Assembly: GCA_903905735.1 (NCBI GenBank)
Contig: CAIVHU010000130.1
Location: 1-64,000 of the forward strand
Reading direction: 5' to 3'
Origin: an uncultured beta proteobacterium
GTDB lineage: Bacteria > Pseudomonadota > Gammaproteobacteria > Burkholderiales > Burkholderiaceae_C
Length of the DNA stretch: 64,000 nucleotides
The translations under genes and the position numbers were made by a program. This document shows positions 1 to 8,719 of the stretch, piece after piece; position 1 is the stretch's first letter; every line of letters begins with the position of its first letter. Under the pieces are notes generated by a model. It searched no databases. It was given only the letters and a program-made list of their open reading frames with translations, and was not told where the DNA came from.

Positions 1-96
1 ATAATCCAGGCAATCCGCGTCCGTCTGAAACCATGCCTGAAACTCCCCTAGAGAACCGGGGTACTGAGCGCCTGCACGGGGATAAGGATGGGTCAT
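1..96 (-). CDS. IS1595-type transposase, N-terminal fragment cut by window edge
   Basis: The reverse strand gives 32 uninterrupted codons from ATG at 96 to the window edge, beginning MTHPYPRAGAQYPGSLGEF and continuing with QAWFQTDADCLDYL-like sequence. This is the N-terminal pattern I recognise from IS1595-family transposases, in which such a start leads into a zinc ribbon and then a DDE-type nuclease domain. Those domains lie outside the window, so intactness cannot be judged. A small inverted repeat (GGAGT at 101-105, ACTCC at 115-119) sits just upstream; I could not identify the terminal inverted repeat or a target duplication. Family assignment is from remembered sequence similarity only. 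Confidence 0.6.
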   Translation of the reverse strand, partial: MTHPYPRAGAQYPGSLGEFQAWFQTDADCLDY

Positions 97-182
97 GAAA
101 GGAGTCTACACACAACTCCGGTTAAATGGAGAGCCCAGACCTGCTTTATTTAGGATGGCTCATCTACCCATCAGGAGTCACC

Positions 183-413
183 ATGACCTACACAGATCCG
201 AGCGTTTTGCCGGCATCCGTCATTTCCCCGCAGTTTCTTCATCGCGAAGCGGCAGTGCAACTTGAAAAGGCCGTCAAGCACCATCGGCAAGCTGCGCTGC
301 TGCATGAGTCTGGCGATTCAAGGCAAGCCGAGACGCATGGCAGCATTGCCTACAACCATACCGCGCAGGCCCTGGAGGTCAGTGGCCGGGCGCTGAACGT
401 GCTGCTTTGGTAG
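183..413 (+). CDS. small helical protein of unknown function
   Basis: A 76-residue protein. The ATG at 183 is chosen over the longer frame from 126 because an AGGAG sequence lies just upstream (174-178). The sequence is predicted helical and rich in His, Ala, Glu and Gln (HREAAVQLEKAVKHHRQAA, then ALLHESGDSRQAETHG), resembling the many small proteobacterial proteins with HHxxAA-HHESGD patterns whose function is unknown. No signal peptide or membrane segment is visible. It lies between the transposase fragment and the convergent decarboxylase operon, 7 bases from the mmdB stop. Confidence 0.6.
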   Translation: MTYTDPSVLPASVISPQFLHREAAVQLEKAVKHHRQAALLHESGDSRQAETHGSIAYNHTAQALEVSGRALNVLLW

Positions 414-420
414 GCCTGCT

Positions 421-1626
421 TTAACGCAGCACGCTCACAAAAACACCAGCAATGATGGCGCTGGTGATGACGCCGCTGATGTTGGCACCCAAAGCCTGCG
501 GCAGGATGATGGCCGAAGGGTTGGCTTGCGAAGCAAGCTTTTGCACTACCTTGGCGGTGGTGGGTACACAACTCACACCGGCGATACCAATGATGGGATT
601 GAACTTTTTACCGGTGGCAAAGTACAGGATATAGCCACCCAGCAGACCACCCAGAGCCGAGATCAGCAACGCCAGCATACCCAGTAAAAGCAGTTTGAGC
701 ACGGTGGGATCCAGCAGCGTATTGGCTTCACACAGCACACCCAGCGTCAAACCAAGGAAGAAGGTGGCACCATACAAAAATGTATCGTTAAGCAGTTTGG
801 TGAAGACATCCAGACCACTTTCGCGCACCGCTACGCCGACGAAGAGCGAGAAAAACAGCGGCGCGGCAACCGGAAACAGCAGGCACAACAAGGTACATGC
901 CACCACGGCGAACACCAGTTTTTGTGGTCGGCTGATTTTCGGGCCGCGGTCAGTCGACATACTGATGCCGCGAATATGCTCAGGCACCAGCCACTTGATC
1001 AAATAAGGGTAGCCACCATAGGTGAGACCCAGATAAAGGTAGCCCACCACAGTGATCGGTACAAACAGATGTTTGGCCAGAATCAGCGAGGTAAACAACA
1101 CCATCGGTCCATCAGCGCCACCAATAGTGGCCACCGAGGCTGCCTCCCGTGCCGTCAGCCCCAATGCGACGGCGATCGGAAACACAGCAATGGTGCCCAT
1201 CTCGGCAAACAGCGCGATGAACATACTTTGAAACGGCCGGGCCATCACATAACCCACGTCCAACAACACGCCGATTCCCATGAAAACAAAGCAAGCGATC
1301 AAGCCATTGCTGAAAGTGAAGGTGTAAATGGGCTGCAGCCAATTGATCTGCAGCACGTTCATCAGGTCCATCGGATTCGACATCAGCGGGTCAACAAACA
1401 ATGTGCCAGCCTTGCCACCCTCCAGAAACATCACGCCGGCATTGACCGCCGACATACCCAGACCCATCGGAATCATCAACAGGGGCTCAAGCACATTGCG
1501 CGAACCCAAGTAGATCAGCAAAAAACCCAGCAGCATGAGAAAGATCCGCCCGAACATGATTTTGGGCTCTGATGCCACCAGGGTCGCAATACCCTGGAAC
1601 AGGTCGAGAAAACTGAGGTGATCCAT
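421..1626 (-). CDS. mmdB: Na+-pumping decarboxylase beta subunit (OadB/MmdB family)
   Basis: 401 residues, the usual length of the membrane subunit that couples decarboxylation of carboxybiotin to outward Na+ transport. About nine or more hydrophobic segments are visible, and the family signature GGADGP occurs in the segment TIGGADGPMVLFTS, together with the NPMDLMN and FMGIGVLLD stretches typical of OadB, MmdB and GcdB. It is the last gene of a four-gene operon (carboxyltransferase, small gamma/delta subunit, biotin carrier, beta). Since the alpha subunit is an acyl-CoA carboxyltransferase rather than an OadA-type protein, methylmalonyl-CoA or a related acyl-CoA is the likelier substrate than oxaloacetate. 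The operon type is well supported; the substrate is inference. Confidence 0.88.
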   Translation of the reverse strand: MDHLSFLDLFQGIATLVASEPKIMFGRIFLMLLGFLLIYLGSRNVLEPLLMIPMGLGMSAVNAGVMFLEGGKAGTLFVDPLMSNPMDLMNVLQINWLQPIYTFTFSNGLIACFVFMGIGVLLDVGYVMARPFQSMFIALFAEMGTIAVFPIAVALGLTAREAASVATIGGADGPMVLFTSLILAKHLFVPITVVGYLYLGLTYGGYPYLIKWLVPEHIRGISMSTDRGPKISRPQKLVFAVVACTLLCLLFPVAAPLFFSLFVGVAVRESGLDVFTKLLNDTFLYGATFFLGLTLGVLCEANTLLDPTVLKLLLLGMLALLISALGGLLGGYILYFATGKKFNPIIGIAGVSCVPTTAKVVQKLASQANPSAIILPQALGANISGVITSAIIAGVFVSVLR

Positions 1627-1653
1627 GTCGGGCGGTTCTTGAAAGTCGCGGGA

Positions 1654-2055
1654 TTACTGGATCGTCAGCACGGGCTGACCACCTTCAACCACATCGCCCG
1701 CTGCCACTAGAACGCGCGTCACCGTCCCGGCCCGACTGGCCAGCAAGTGGTTTTTCATTTTCATGGCTTCCAGCACCAGCAAGCTATCGCCGGCCGCCAC
1801 GGTCTGACCAACCTTGACATTCACCTGAACGATCACACCCCCCATCTGCGCCACTTCATCGCCTGCCGTGGCGGCGCTTGCCGTCGCAGCAACGGGGTTG
1901 GGAACCCGCACGGACGCTGGAGCGCCACCGCTGGGCACTGATTCAGTTGGCGCAAAAGCGGCCGATGACGCCGTTTGGGTCGTGCCAGGAGTGACCTCCA
2001 AAACCGCCACGTCGTACTCGCGGCCATTGACAGTTATTTTGAACAATCGGGTCAT
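1654..2055 (-). CDS. mmdC: biotin carboxyl carrier subunit of the decarboxylase
   Basis: A 133-residue protein read from the ATG at 2055 (MTRLFKITVNGREYDV), preferred over the ATG at 2073 because homologues begin here. It has the classic layout of MmdC or the OadA tail: a short N-terminal beta segment, an Ala/Pro/Thr-rich flexible linker (about residues 25-65), then a biotinyl domain with EAMKMKNHL, whose central lysine is the biotinylation site. It would carry CO2 as carboxybiotin from the carboxyltransferase to the membrane beta subunit. It lies between the small subunit gene and mmdB with short gaps, fitting co-transcription. Confidence 0.88.
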   Translation of the reverse strand: MTRLFKITVNGREYDVAVLEVTPGTTQTASSAAFAPTESVPSGGAPASVRVPNPVAATASAATAGDEVAQMGGVIVQVNVKVGQTVAAGDSLLVLEAMKMKNHLLASRAGTVTRVLVAAGDVVEGGQPVLTIQ

Positions 2056-2079
2056 GGTGGTTTCCTGTTTCAAGTTTGA

Positions 2080-2400
2080 TTAGGGACGCTGCAATACGGC
2101 GTGAGAGGTGTGTTGCGCTGCCCGGCCATGGCTTGCCCAGGCGCGGTTGGTCGGCGAAATATGCAAAATGTGGTGTGGCCTAATCGCCGCAAAGATGGCC
2201 GCTGACAGCGCCACCACGTCCTCATCGGGGATGCCAAAGGCAACGGGGCAAACTTCACCCTGGGGCATGGTTTTGGCAGCGGCATTTCGCTCAAGTTTCC
2301 CGGTGACTGACACCATGACCTTGATCAACACCGCCACCACCAAGGCGATAACGATGGAAATACCGTAAACCTGAATCGAAAAAAGAACAGGGTGGTTCAT
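2080..2400 (-). CDS. mmdD: OadG/MmdD-type small membrane subunit
   Basis: 106 residues with a single N-terminal transmembrane helix (about residues 10-32, ISIVIALVVAVLIKVMVSV) followed by a soluble tail. The tail segment VVALSAAIFAAIRP and the ending resembling an HHILHI element are typical of OadG-like subunits, which assemble the complex and accelerate carboxyl transfer. The next gene starts 24 bases downstream and mmdA ends 25 bases upstream. Position, size and topology all agree; the sequence of this family is poorly conserved, so the call leans on context. Confidence 0.78.
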   Translation of the reverse strand: MNHPVLFSIQVYGISIVIALVVAVLIKVMVSVTGKLERNAAAKTMPQGEVCPVAFGIPDEDVVALSAAIFAAIRPHHILHISPTNRAWASHGRAAQHTSHAVLQRP

Positions 2401-2425
2401 CGTTTGAGGTGTTTTTGCCGGATGT

Positions 2426-3979
2426 CTAAAGTGGCATATTGCCGTGCTTCTTGCCAGGTCGCAATTCGCGTTTGCCCAAAGTTTTACGCAAAGCCAGTGC
2501 CAGGGTCCAGCGGGTATCAGCCGGGTCGATCACGTCAGTGATATAAAAATTGGCAGCTGCAGCGTAAGGCGAAGCAAACTCTTCACGATACTGCTTGGTC
2601 AATTCTGCTGCCTTGGCTTTGCCGTCCGCCGCTTCCTTGATCTCTTTGCGGTAAAGGATTTTCACAGCCGCTTCAGCACCCATGACCGCAATTTCGGCCG
2701 ACGGCCAGGCATACACCATGTCGGCGCGCATTTCCTGGCTGCACATGGCCAGGTACGAACCGCCATACGACTTGCGCAAAATCACCGTGAGTTTGGGCAC
2801 CGTGGCCGAAGCAAACGCATGCAGCATCTTGGCACCGTGGCGGATGATGCCACCGCGTTCTTCTTCAACACCCGGCAGGAACCCCGGCACATCCACAAAG
2901 GTCACCAGCGGGATATTGAACACATTGCAGGTGCGCACAAAGCGTGCAATCTTGTCGGCAGCATCCATGTCCAGAGCACCGGCCATCACCATCGGCTGGT
3001 TGCCAACGATACCAACCACCACACCTGAAATGCGGGCGAAACCGACAATCACATTGCGAGCGAAATTGGCGTGCACTTCCAGCAACTCGCCCTTATCTAC
3101 CAGGCGGCGAATCACCTTCTGCATATCGAGAGGCTCCGAGGAGTCTGCAGGAATCAGCTCTTGCATTCCCTCATCAACCATCTCGTCAATCGACACGGAC
3201 AGGTCATGCGGCGGGTCTTCGGTGTTGTTGGGGGGCAGGTAGGACAGCAGGTTCTTGACCAAGGCGATCGCGTGCTGATCGTCCTCGGCAATGAAGTGGA
3301 CGTTGCCACTGACGGACGCATGCATCTCTGCACTGCCCACCTCATCCATGGTGGTGGTGCGCCCGGTCACCGCCTTGATGACTTCAGGTCCGGTCAGGAA
3401 CATGTAGGCGTTGTGCCGCGCCATGATCACAAAATCCATCAGCGCTGGCGAGTAGGCAGCGCCCCCGGCGCATGGGCCAAGCACCACAGCAATCTGCGGC
3501 ACTACTCCTGAGAGCATGACGTTGTAATAAAAGACGTCGCCATAGCCGGACAAAGCGTCCACGCCTTCCTGAATACGTGCACCGCCTGAATCCTTGAATG
3601 CCACCATCGGCACGCCCACACGCAAGGCGTGACGCATCAGGCGAACGATCTTGCGTGCCTGCATCTTGCCCATGGTGCCCGCCAGCACCTGAAAGTCCTG
3701 GCTAAAAGCAGCCACCTGCATGTCGCCGACATAGCCGGTGCCGGTGATCACGCCATCGGTGGGCAATTGCCGGCCTGCCATACCGAACGACACGGCGTTG
3801 TGATGCGCGTGCATGCCGAGTTCCTGAAACGAGCCTTCGAGAAACAGTGTCTCCACACGCTCCCGCGCCGACAACTGCCCTTTGGCATGCATGGCCTCAA
3901 GCTTTTCTGGAGGAATATGGTCGATGATCTTTGCGCGCCGTTCGCGCAAAGTATTCATGGCTTCAATGGGTAGGGTCAT
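2426..3979 (-). CDS. mmdA: acyl-CoA carboxyltransferase/decarboxylase alpha subunit (MmdA-type)
   Basis: 517 residues, full length for the MmdA and PccB carboxyltransferase family. It transfers the carboxyl group of an acyl-CoA (methylmalonyl-CoA in characterised members) to biotin. Both crotonase-fold halves are present: the N-terminal part has FKDSGGARIQEGVDALSGYG and GPCAGGAAYSPALMDF, the C-terminal part has DVPGFLPGVEEE and RKSYGGSYLAMCSQ, all acyl-CoA carboxyltransferase signatures. It is the first gene of the decarboxylase operon. Absence of a biotin carboxylase subunit nearby and presence of the membrane beta subunit argue for a decarboxylase rather than propionyl-CoA carboxylase. The 200-base AT-rich region upstream carries an FNR-like box. 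Confidence 0.85.
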   Translation of the reverse strand: MTLPIEAMNTLRERRAKIIDHIPPEKLEAMHAKGQLSARERVETLFLEGSFQELGMHAHHNAVSFGMAGRQLPTDGVITGTGYVGDMQVAAFSQDFQVLAGTMGKMQARKIVRLMRHALRVGVPMVAFKDSGGARIQEGVDALSGYGDVFYYNVMLSGVVPQIAVVLGPCAGGAAYSPALMDFVIMARHNAYMFLTGPEVIKAVTGRTTTMDEVGSAEMHASVSGNVHFIAEDDQHAIALVKNLLSYLPPNNTEDPPHDLSVSIDEMVDEGMQELIPADSSEPLDMQKVIRRLVDKGELLEVHANFARNVIVGFARISGVVVGIVGNQPMVMAGALDMDAADKIARFVRTCNVFNIPLVTFVDVPGFLPGVEEERGGIIRHGAKMLHAFASATVPKLTVILRKSYGGSYLAMCSQEMRADMVYAWPSAEIAVMGAEAAVKILYRKEIKEAADGKAKAAELTKQYREEFASPYAAAANFYITDVIDPADTRWTLALALRKTLGKRELRPGKKHGNMPL

Positions 3980-4120
3980 GGCGGCTCCCGTTTTTGACGA
4001 CTTGCTATGGTGTGCATTCAGTACACTGGCGGCACAAGGCCAGGTAAGGCGGCGCGCCGTGTTTTGCTGCAGTGCAGTATATCCCCGCCCCTTAATAATT
4101 AATAATTTATTAAAGATTCA

Positions 4121-4134
4121 TTGATTTTGATCAT
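4121..4134. promoter_or_regulatory. FNR-like box in the mmdA/ydcF divergent region
   Basis: TTGAT-TTTG-ATCAT matches the FNR/ANR consensus TTGAT-N4-ATCAA at nine of ten fixed positions. It lies in the AT-rich divergent intergenic region 3980-4180, centred about 148 bases upstream of the mmdA start and 53 bases upstream of the ydcF-like start. Which gene it would serve cannot be told from the sequence. Anaerobic control of a Na+-pumping decarboxylase would be sensible. Confidence 0.5.
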
Positions 4135-4180
4135 TCTTTGCTAAGAATGCGTCATTTTGACGTTTTACGGCACACATCGC

Positions 4181-4951
4181 ATGTTTCTGACCGCGAAATT
4201 CTTTCTATTTTTAACCCAGCCGCTGGCATGGGTTGCGCTACTGCTGCTTGCGGGACTGCTGCTGGCCCCGAAATGGCCTCAATGGGCCCTGCGCTTGAAC
4301 GCCACGGCGCTGGCATTGCTTGTGCTGTTGGGCTGGGAGCCCCTGCCCAACGCTGCCTTGCGTCACCTTGAAGCGCAGTACCCAACCGCCAGTGCAGATC
4401 AAGACTGGAGCGCCTTTGCGGGCGTGATTGTGCTGGGTGGCGCGCTGGAGCCGGCCTACGTCTGGACAGTACCGGGCCAATGCGCCCTGAACGATGCCGC
4501 TGAGCGGATGACCGAGGTCATGCCGCTGCTGCGCCGTCAGCCTCAATTCAAGGTCCTTTTTACCGGTGGTGAAGGCGAGCTGTTTGCGAATGGTCTGTCG
4601 GAGGCTGAACGCGCGCGCCTATTTTTTCAGGCACAGGGCTTGCCGCCCGACAAACTGCTGCTGGAATCTGCCTCCCGCACCACCTATGACAATGCGGTCA
4701 TGAGCAAGCACGTGCCGGGGGTTGATGTCAACAAACCCTGGCTGCTACTGACCTCTGCATACCATATGCCCCGCGCCATGGCAGCATTCAAAAAAGCGGG
4801 CTGGAACGTCACCGCCTATCCGGTGGACTTTCGCAGTGGTTTGGAGACACCATGGTCGCAGTACAGCATGGATCAGGGGGTCAAGAAGTGGCGACTGGCG
4901 CTGCACGAAGTGCTGGGCTTGTTCGCTTATCGCCTGGCAAATCACGCCTGA
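4181..4951 (+). CDS. YdcF/ElyC-like DUF218 membrane protein
   Basis: 256 residues from the ATG at 4181; a TTG at 4157 would add eight residues but looks less likely. Two N-terminal hydrophobic segments (about residues 5-45) are followed by a DUF218 domain with the family motifs VIVLGG, LFTGGEG and the LESASRTTYDNA segment, then LLTSAYHMPRA. E. coli relatives (YdcF, SanA, ElyC) affect envelope integrity; the biochemical role is not settled. It is divergent from the decarboxylase operon and convergent with the CorC/HlyC-type gene. Confidence 0.8.
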   Translation: MFLTAKFFLFLTQPLAWVALLLLAGLLLAPKWPQWALRLNATALALLVLLGWEPLPNAALRHLEAQYPTASADQDWSAFAGVIVLGGALEPAYVWTVPGQCALNDAAERMTEVMPLLRRQPQFKVLFTGGEGELFANGLSEAERARLFFQAQGLPPDKLLLESASRTTYDNAVMSKHVPGVDVNKPWLLLTSAYHMPRAMAAFKKAGWNVTAYPVDFRSGLETPWSQYSMDQGVKKWRLALHEVLGLFAYRLANHA

Positions 4952-4968
4952 GCAAACTGCATCGGCCT

Positions 4969-6267
4969 TTACGGCGTGACGACCACCTGATGGGCCAGCA
5001 CCTTGTCAATGCGCTTGCCGTCCAGGTCAACCACCTCAAACAACCAGCCCTCGCAGACAATGATTTCACCCGTAACGGGAAGGTGGCCACTCACGGCCAT
5101 CAGCAGCCCAGCCAGGGTGTTGTAATGGCCGCGGTCTTCATTGGGCAGGTCATCGATGTCCAGGCGGGCCTTGAGTTCATTGACAGGCATCAATCCGTCG
5201 AGCAGCCAGCTGCCATCCTCACGCGGTGTGGCCCAGGCCTCGGTCTGGACGCCCGGCTGTAACTCGCCGGTGATGGCTTCGAGAAGGTCATAGGGCGTCA
5301 ACAGACCCTGCACGACACCGTACTCGTCGACTACCAACACCAGTCGCCCCGCTTTGGCACGGAACTGTTCCAGCAGTTCCATACCGCTGAGCGTCTCGGG
5401 CACAAACACGGCGGGCGTGACAAAGTCTGCCAGCGTACCCGGGCTTTGCACGCCCAATTCCAGCAAGTGCGCCACACTGACCTTGCCAATGACGTCTTCC
5501 AGTGACCCCCGGCACACCGGGTACCAGGAGTGCGACCTTTGCGCGCCATCCGCGCCGACTTTTTCCAGACTCTGGGCCACCGACATACTGGCGTCCAGCC
5601 AGTCCACCTCGGCACTGGGCACCATCAATGAGGTCAGCGGCCGCTCATCCAGGCTGAAGACGTTTTGCACCATCTGGTGCTCGTGCTCCTCGATGACGCC
5701 TGAATCCACGCCCTCTTCAAGGCTGGCACTGATCTCTTCTTCGGTCATGGTACGCGTACCCGTAGTGTCAATGCGCAGCAGGCGCAAAGTCGCCGCTGTG
5801 GTGCCGGACAAAAGCTTCACAAACGGACCCGCCGCACGAGCCAGCCACAACATGGGCCGAGCCACCCAGCGCGCCACTGGCTCTGGGTAGAGTTGGCCAA
5901 TGCGCTTGGGCACCAATTCACCAAAAATGATGGTCGTGAAGGTGATCATCGTCACCACCAGCGCGGTAGCAGAAACGGCGGCGGCCTTCTCCGTCACACC
6001 CAGCGTGTGCAACCAGTGCGCCAACCCCGCGCTGAAAGCCGCCTCGCCCACAATACCGTTGAGCACGCCAATGGAGGTGATGCCCACCTGAACCGTGGAC
6101 AGGAACTGGTTGGGGTTATCCAGCAATGTCAGGGAAGCCAGCGCGCCTTTGTCACCATCCTCTGCCATGGCGTTCAGCCGTGACTTGCGGCTCGCCGCAA
6201 GCGCCAGCTCGGACATGGCAAACACGCCATTGAGCAGCGTCAGAAAGACAATCAGCAAAAATTCCAT
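4969..6267 (-). CDS. CNNM/CorC/HlyC-family membrane protein with CBS domains
   Basis: 432 residues from the ATG at 6267 (MEFLLIVFLTLLNGVFAMSE); the longer open frame to 6630 runs antisense through apaH and is not real. Order: a DUF21/CNNM membrane domain with about four helices (residues 1-200), a pair of CBS domains (about 215-335, including SVAQSLEKVG and LVLVVDEYGVVQGLLT), and a C-terminal CorC_HlyC domain. Family members are implicated in Mg2+ or other cation efflux; older annotations call them hemolysins. The start is 24 bases from the divergent apaH start, so the two promoters must overlap the 5' ends of the genes. Confidence 0.88.
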   Translation of the reverse strand: MEFLLIVFLTLLNGVFAMSELALAASRKSRLNAMAEDGDKGALASLTLLDNPNQFLSTVQVGITSIGVLNGIVGEAAFSAGLAHWLHTLGVTEKAAAVSATALVVTMITFTTIIFGELVPKRIGQLYPEPVARWVARPMLWLARAAGPFVKLLSGTTAATLRLLRIDTTGTRTMTEEEISASLEEGVDSGVIEEHEHQMVQNVFSLDERPLTSLMVPSAEVDWLDASMSVAQSLEKVGADGAQRSHSWYPVCRGSLEDVIGKVSVAHLLELGVQSPGTLADFVTPAVFVPETLSGMELLEQFRAKAGRLVLVVDEYGVVQGLLTPYDLLEAITGELQPGVQTEAWATPREDGSWLLDGLMPVNELKARLDIDDLPNEDRGHYNTLAGLLMAVSGHLPVTGEIIVCEGWLFEVVDLDGKRIDKVLAHQVVVTP

Positions 6268-6291
6268 GCGCAACAAACGACAATCAACATC

Positions 6292-7143
6292 ATGGCACTT
6301 TACATGATTGGCGACGTGCAGGGCTGCGACACAGCACTGCAGCACTTGCTGGACGACATTTCGTTTTCGCCCAGCCGCGACACCCTTTGTTTTCTGGGTG
6401 ACCTGGTCAACCGCGGACCGGATTCTGCGGGCGTGCTGCGTCGACTCATGGGCTACGGGTCTGCGGTGCAATGTGTTCTGGGCAACCATGACCTGCACTT
6501 GCTGGCAGCCGCGCATGGTGCACGCAAGCCGGGGCGCAAGGACACCCTCAACGGCGTGCTCAACGCCGTCGATCGTCCGGCCATGCTGGAATGGCTGCAA
6601 ACTCAGCCGCTGGCCCTTCTGCAACAGCACCAGGGTAAGGACTTTTTATTGGTTCACGCCGGTGTCCTGCCTGCGTGGAGTGCTATCAAAACGATGGCAC
6701 TTGCGAAAGAGGTTGAAACCGTCTTGCGCGGCCCCGATTTGCCCGATTTCCTGCATCAGATGTACGGAAACGCACCCAGCAGCTGGAACGACAAACTGGC
6801 CGGTGTGGACCGGCTGCGCGTCATCGTTAACGCGCTGACGCGCCTGCGCTTTTGCACCGCTGCGGGTGAGATGGAGTTTTCGGTGTCAGACGGGCCCGAC
6901 GCTGCGCCGCCCGGTTATCTGCCCTGGTTTGACGTACCTGGGCGACAAAGCGCCGATGTCTGCGTGGCGTTTGGGCATTGGTCCACGCTGGGCTGGCTGG
7001 ACCGGACCGACGTGCTGTCGCTGGACACCGGCTGCGTCTGGGGTGGATCTTTAAGTGCGGTCAAGCTCGGACAAGGTGCTCGCCAGCCAAAACACCAGTT
7101 GATTCAGGTCAGGTGCAGCCAGGCGCAAAAGCCCGGCACCTGA
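6292..7143 (+). CDS. apaH: symmetrical bis(5'-nucleosyl)-tetraphosphatase
   Basis: 283 residues, standard ApaH length. It hydrolyses Ap4A to two ADP and also decaps Np4-capped RNA in characterised enzymes. The calcineurin-like metallophosphatase motifs are in order: MIGDVQGCD (D-x-H region with the ApaH-typical Q), FLGDLVNRGPDS, VLGNHDLHLLA and the later LLVHAGVLP and VAFGHWSTLGW. It is divergent from the CorC-type gene and ends six bases before the convergent helicase gene. Confidence 0.95.
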   Translation: MALYMIGDVQGCDTALQHLLDDISFSPSRDTLCFLGDLVNRGPDSAGVLRRLMGYGSAVQCVLGNHDLHLLAAAHGARKPGRKDTLNGVLNAVDRPAMLEWLQTQPLALLQQHQGKDFLLVHAGVLPAWSAIKTMALAKEVETVLRGPDLPDFLHQMYGNAPSSWNDKLAGVDRLRVIVNALTRLRFCTAAGEMEFSVSDGPDAAPPGYLPWFDVPGRQSADVCVAFGHWSTLGWLDRTDVLSLDTGCVWGGSLSAVKLGQGARQPKHQLIQVRCSQAQKPGT

Positions 7144-7149
7144 AGGCTC

Positions 7150-8637
7150 TCAGGCCGAGGTAAAGAGCGCGGCCACATTGCGTTTGGATTTGATGTTGCT
7201 CGAGATCGTGCGCACACCCGGACGCGCGGCAGCCGCTTCCCAGGGAGGTGCTGCTTCAGGCGGCAAAGAGGGTTCGTAAGGTTTGTCAAAAAACGGATCG
7301 GCGGGTGCCGCGTTGCCACGCCTGATTTCGTTGCGCGGTTCGCGCCGACGCGCCGGGAACTCTTCGCGCGGCACGTCACCAGCTTCCTGCTTGTACATGC
7401 GCCGGCCATCGTTGATGTGGCCCTGCTTGCGAATGTCCGGCAGGTCTTCTTCAAACTCGAGGGCTTCGAGTTCGATCTTGGTCTTGAGCAATTTTTCAAT
7501 GTCGGCCACCAGGCGCGCATCACTCTTGGAAACGAAATTGACCGCCAGACCGGACTGACCGGCACGGCCCGTGCGGCCAATGCGGTGCACATAATCTTCC
7601 GCGTGAAACGGAATGTCAAAGTTGAACACCGCCGGCACGTCCTTGATGTCCAGCCCGCGGGCGGCCACATCGGTACACACCAGCAAGTCCACCTCGCCTT
7701 TTTTGAACGACTCCAGGGCTTTGAGGCGCTCGTCCTGGCTCTTGTCACCATGCAACGCGGTGGTTTTCAGGCCTTCGCGCTCCAAAGAGCGTGCCAAGCG
7801 GGCACAACCAAGCTTGCTGTTGACAAACACAAAAGCCTGCTTGAGTTCACGCTGCTTGAGGATCTGATGCAGGGCATGACGCTTGTCTTCGTCGGCCACG
7901 CTGTAAAAGTGTTGCTCCACGGTGGAGGCCGTGGCGTTGGAGCGCGCCACCTCGATCGTCACCGGGTCTTGCAGGTAGCTGTTGGCCAGGCGCTTGATTT
8001 CGGGAGAGAACGTGGCCGAGAACAGCAAGGTGGTGCGCTGTTTGGGCAGAAAGCTCAGGATGCGCTGCAAGTCGGGCAGAAAGCCGATGTCGAGCATGCG
8101 GTCAGCTTCGTCCAGCACCACGTACTCCACCTGGTTGAGCACGCAGTTTTTGGCTTCAATGTGGTCCAGCAGGCGCCCGGGGGTAGCCACCAGAACTTCC
8201 ACGCCTTTTTTCAGCTCGGCGGTTTGCGGCTTCATGTCGATGCCGCCAAACACCACGGTGCTGCGCAGGTTGGTGTATTTGCCATACAGACTGACCTGCT
8301 CAGCCACCTGGTCGGCCAGCTCACGCGTGGGCAGCAGCACCAGCGCACGCACCGGGTGGCGCGCGGGTGAGGTGGAGGCATTTTCATGCTTGAGCATGCG
8401 CTGCAGCAGCGGGAGGGCAAATGCCGCGGTCTTCCCGGTTCCGGTCTGGGCGGCACCCATCACGTCACGACCTTGCAGGACCACAGGGATCGCCTGGGCC
8501 TGGATCGGGGTCATGGTCTCGTAACCCATTTCAGCCACAGCGCGGGCCAGCGGGGCGGACAACTGCAGCTGGGCAAAGGCCATGGGCAGGGTGTCGGCGG
8601 TCAATTCGGGGATCAAATCAGGGGTCAAGTCGGTCAT
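7150..8637 (-). CDS. rhlE: DEAD-box ATP-dependent RNA helicase (RhlE-like)
   Basis: 495 residues. The helicase core is complete: Q motif (YETMTPIQAQAIPVV), motif I AQTGTGKTAAF, PTRELADQV, TPGRLLDHI, VLDEADRMLDIGF, SATFSPE, then the second RecA domain with TDVAARGLDI and HRIGRTGRAG. A basic, Pro/Arg-rich C-terminal tail (about residues 375-495) follows, as in RhlE and related RNA-remodelling helicases. The exact subfamily name is less sure than the enzyme class. It is monocistronic and convergent with apaH. Confidence 0.9.
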   Translation of the reverse strand: MTDLTPDLIPELTADTLPMAFAQLQLSAPLARAVAEMGYETMTPIQAQAIPVVLQGRDVMGAAQTGTGKTAAFALPLLQRMLKHENASTSPARHPVRALVLLPTRELADQVAEQVSLYGKYTNLRSTVVFGGIDMKPQTAELKKGVEVLVATPGRLLDHIEAKNCVLNQVEYVVLDEADRMLDIGFLPDLQRILSFLPKQRTTLLFSATFSPEIKRLANSYLQDPVTIEVARSNATASTVEQHFYSVADEDKRHALHQILKQRELKQAFVFVNSKLGCARLARSLEREGLKTTALHGDKSQDERLKALESFKKGEVDLLVCTDVAARGLDIKDVPAVFNFDIPFHAEDYVHRIGRTGRAGQSGLAVNFVSKSDARLVADIEKLLKTKIELEALEFEEDLPDIRKQGHINDGRRMYKQEAGDVPREEFPARRREPRNEIRRGNAAPADPFFDKPYEPSLPPEAAPPWEAAAARPGVRTISSNIKSKRNVAALFTSA

Positions 8638-8719
8638 TCAGAGCCAGTTTCAGTTGCTACCCATCCGATAGCTGGTGTAGCTCCAAGGACTGGAGCAAAC
8701 CCTCATTATCGCCCAAGCG

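Noticed and set aside
398-433. Inverted repeat CGTGCTGC/GCAGCACG spanning the convergent ends of the small helical protein and mmdB
   Set aside because: Loop of 20 bases and no T run; not convincing as a terminator.
922-1572. Long plus-strand open frame of 216 codons opposite mmdB
   Set aside because: It is His/Gln/Arg-rich shadow sequence with no recognisable domain, and the opposite strand holds a clear conserved gene.
6268-6630. N-terminal extension of the CorC/HlyC-type protein
   Set aside because: The extension runs antisense through the conserved start of apaH and has no membrane or CBS features; the real start is the ATG at 6267.
8640-8700. Possible repeat copy between rhlE and the YpfJ-type gene (CGATAGCTGGTGTAGC)
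   Set aside because: Too diverged to separate from chance; only the ATAGCTG core and a short inverted repeat agree.
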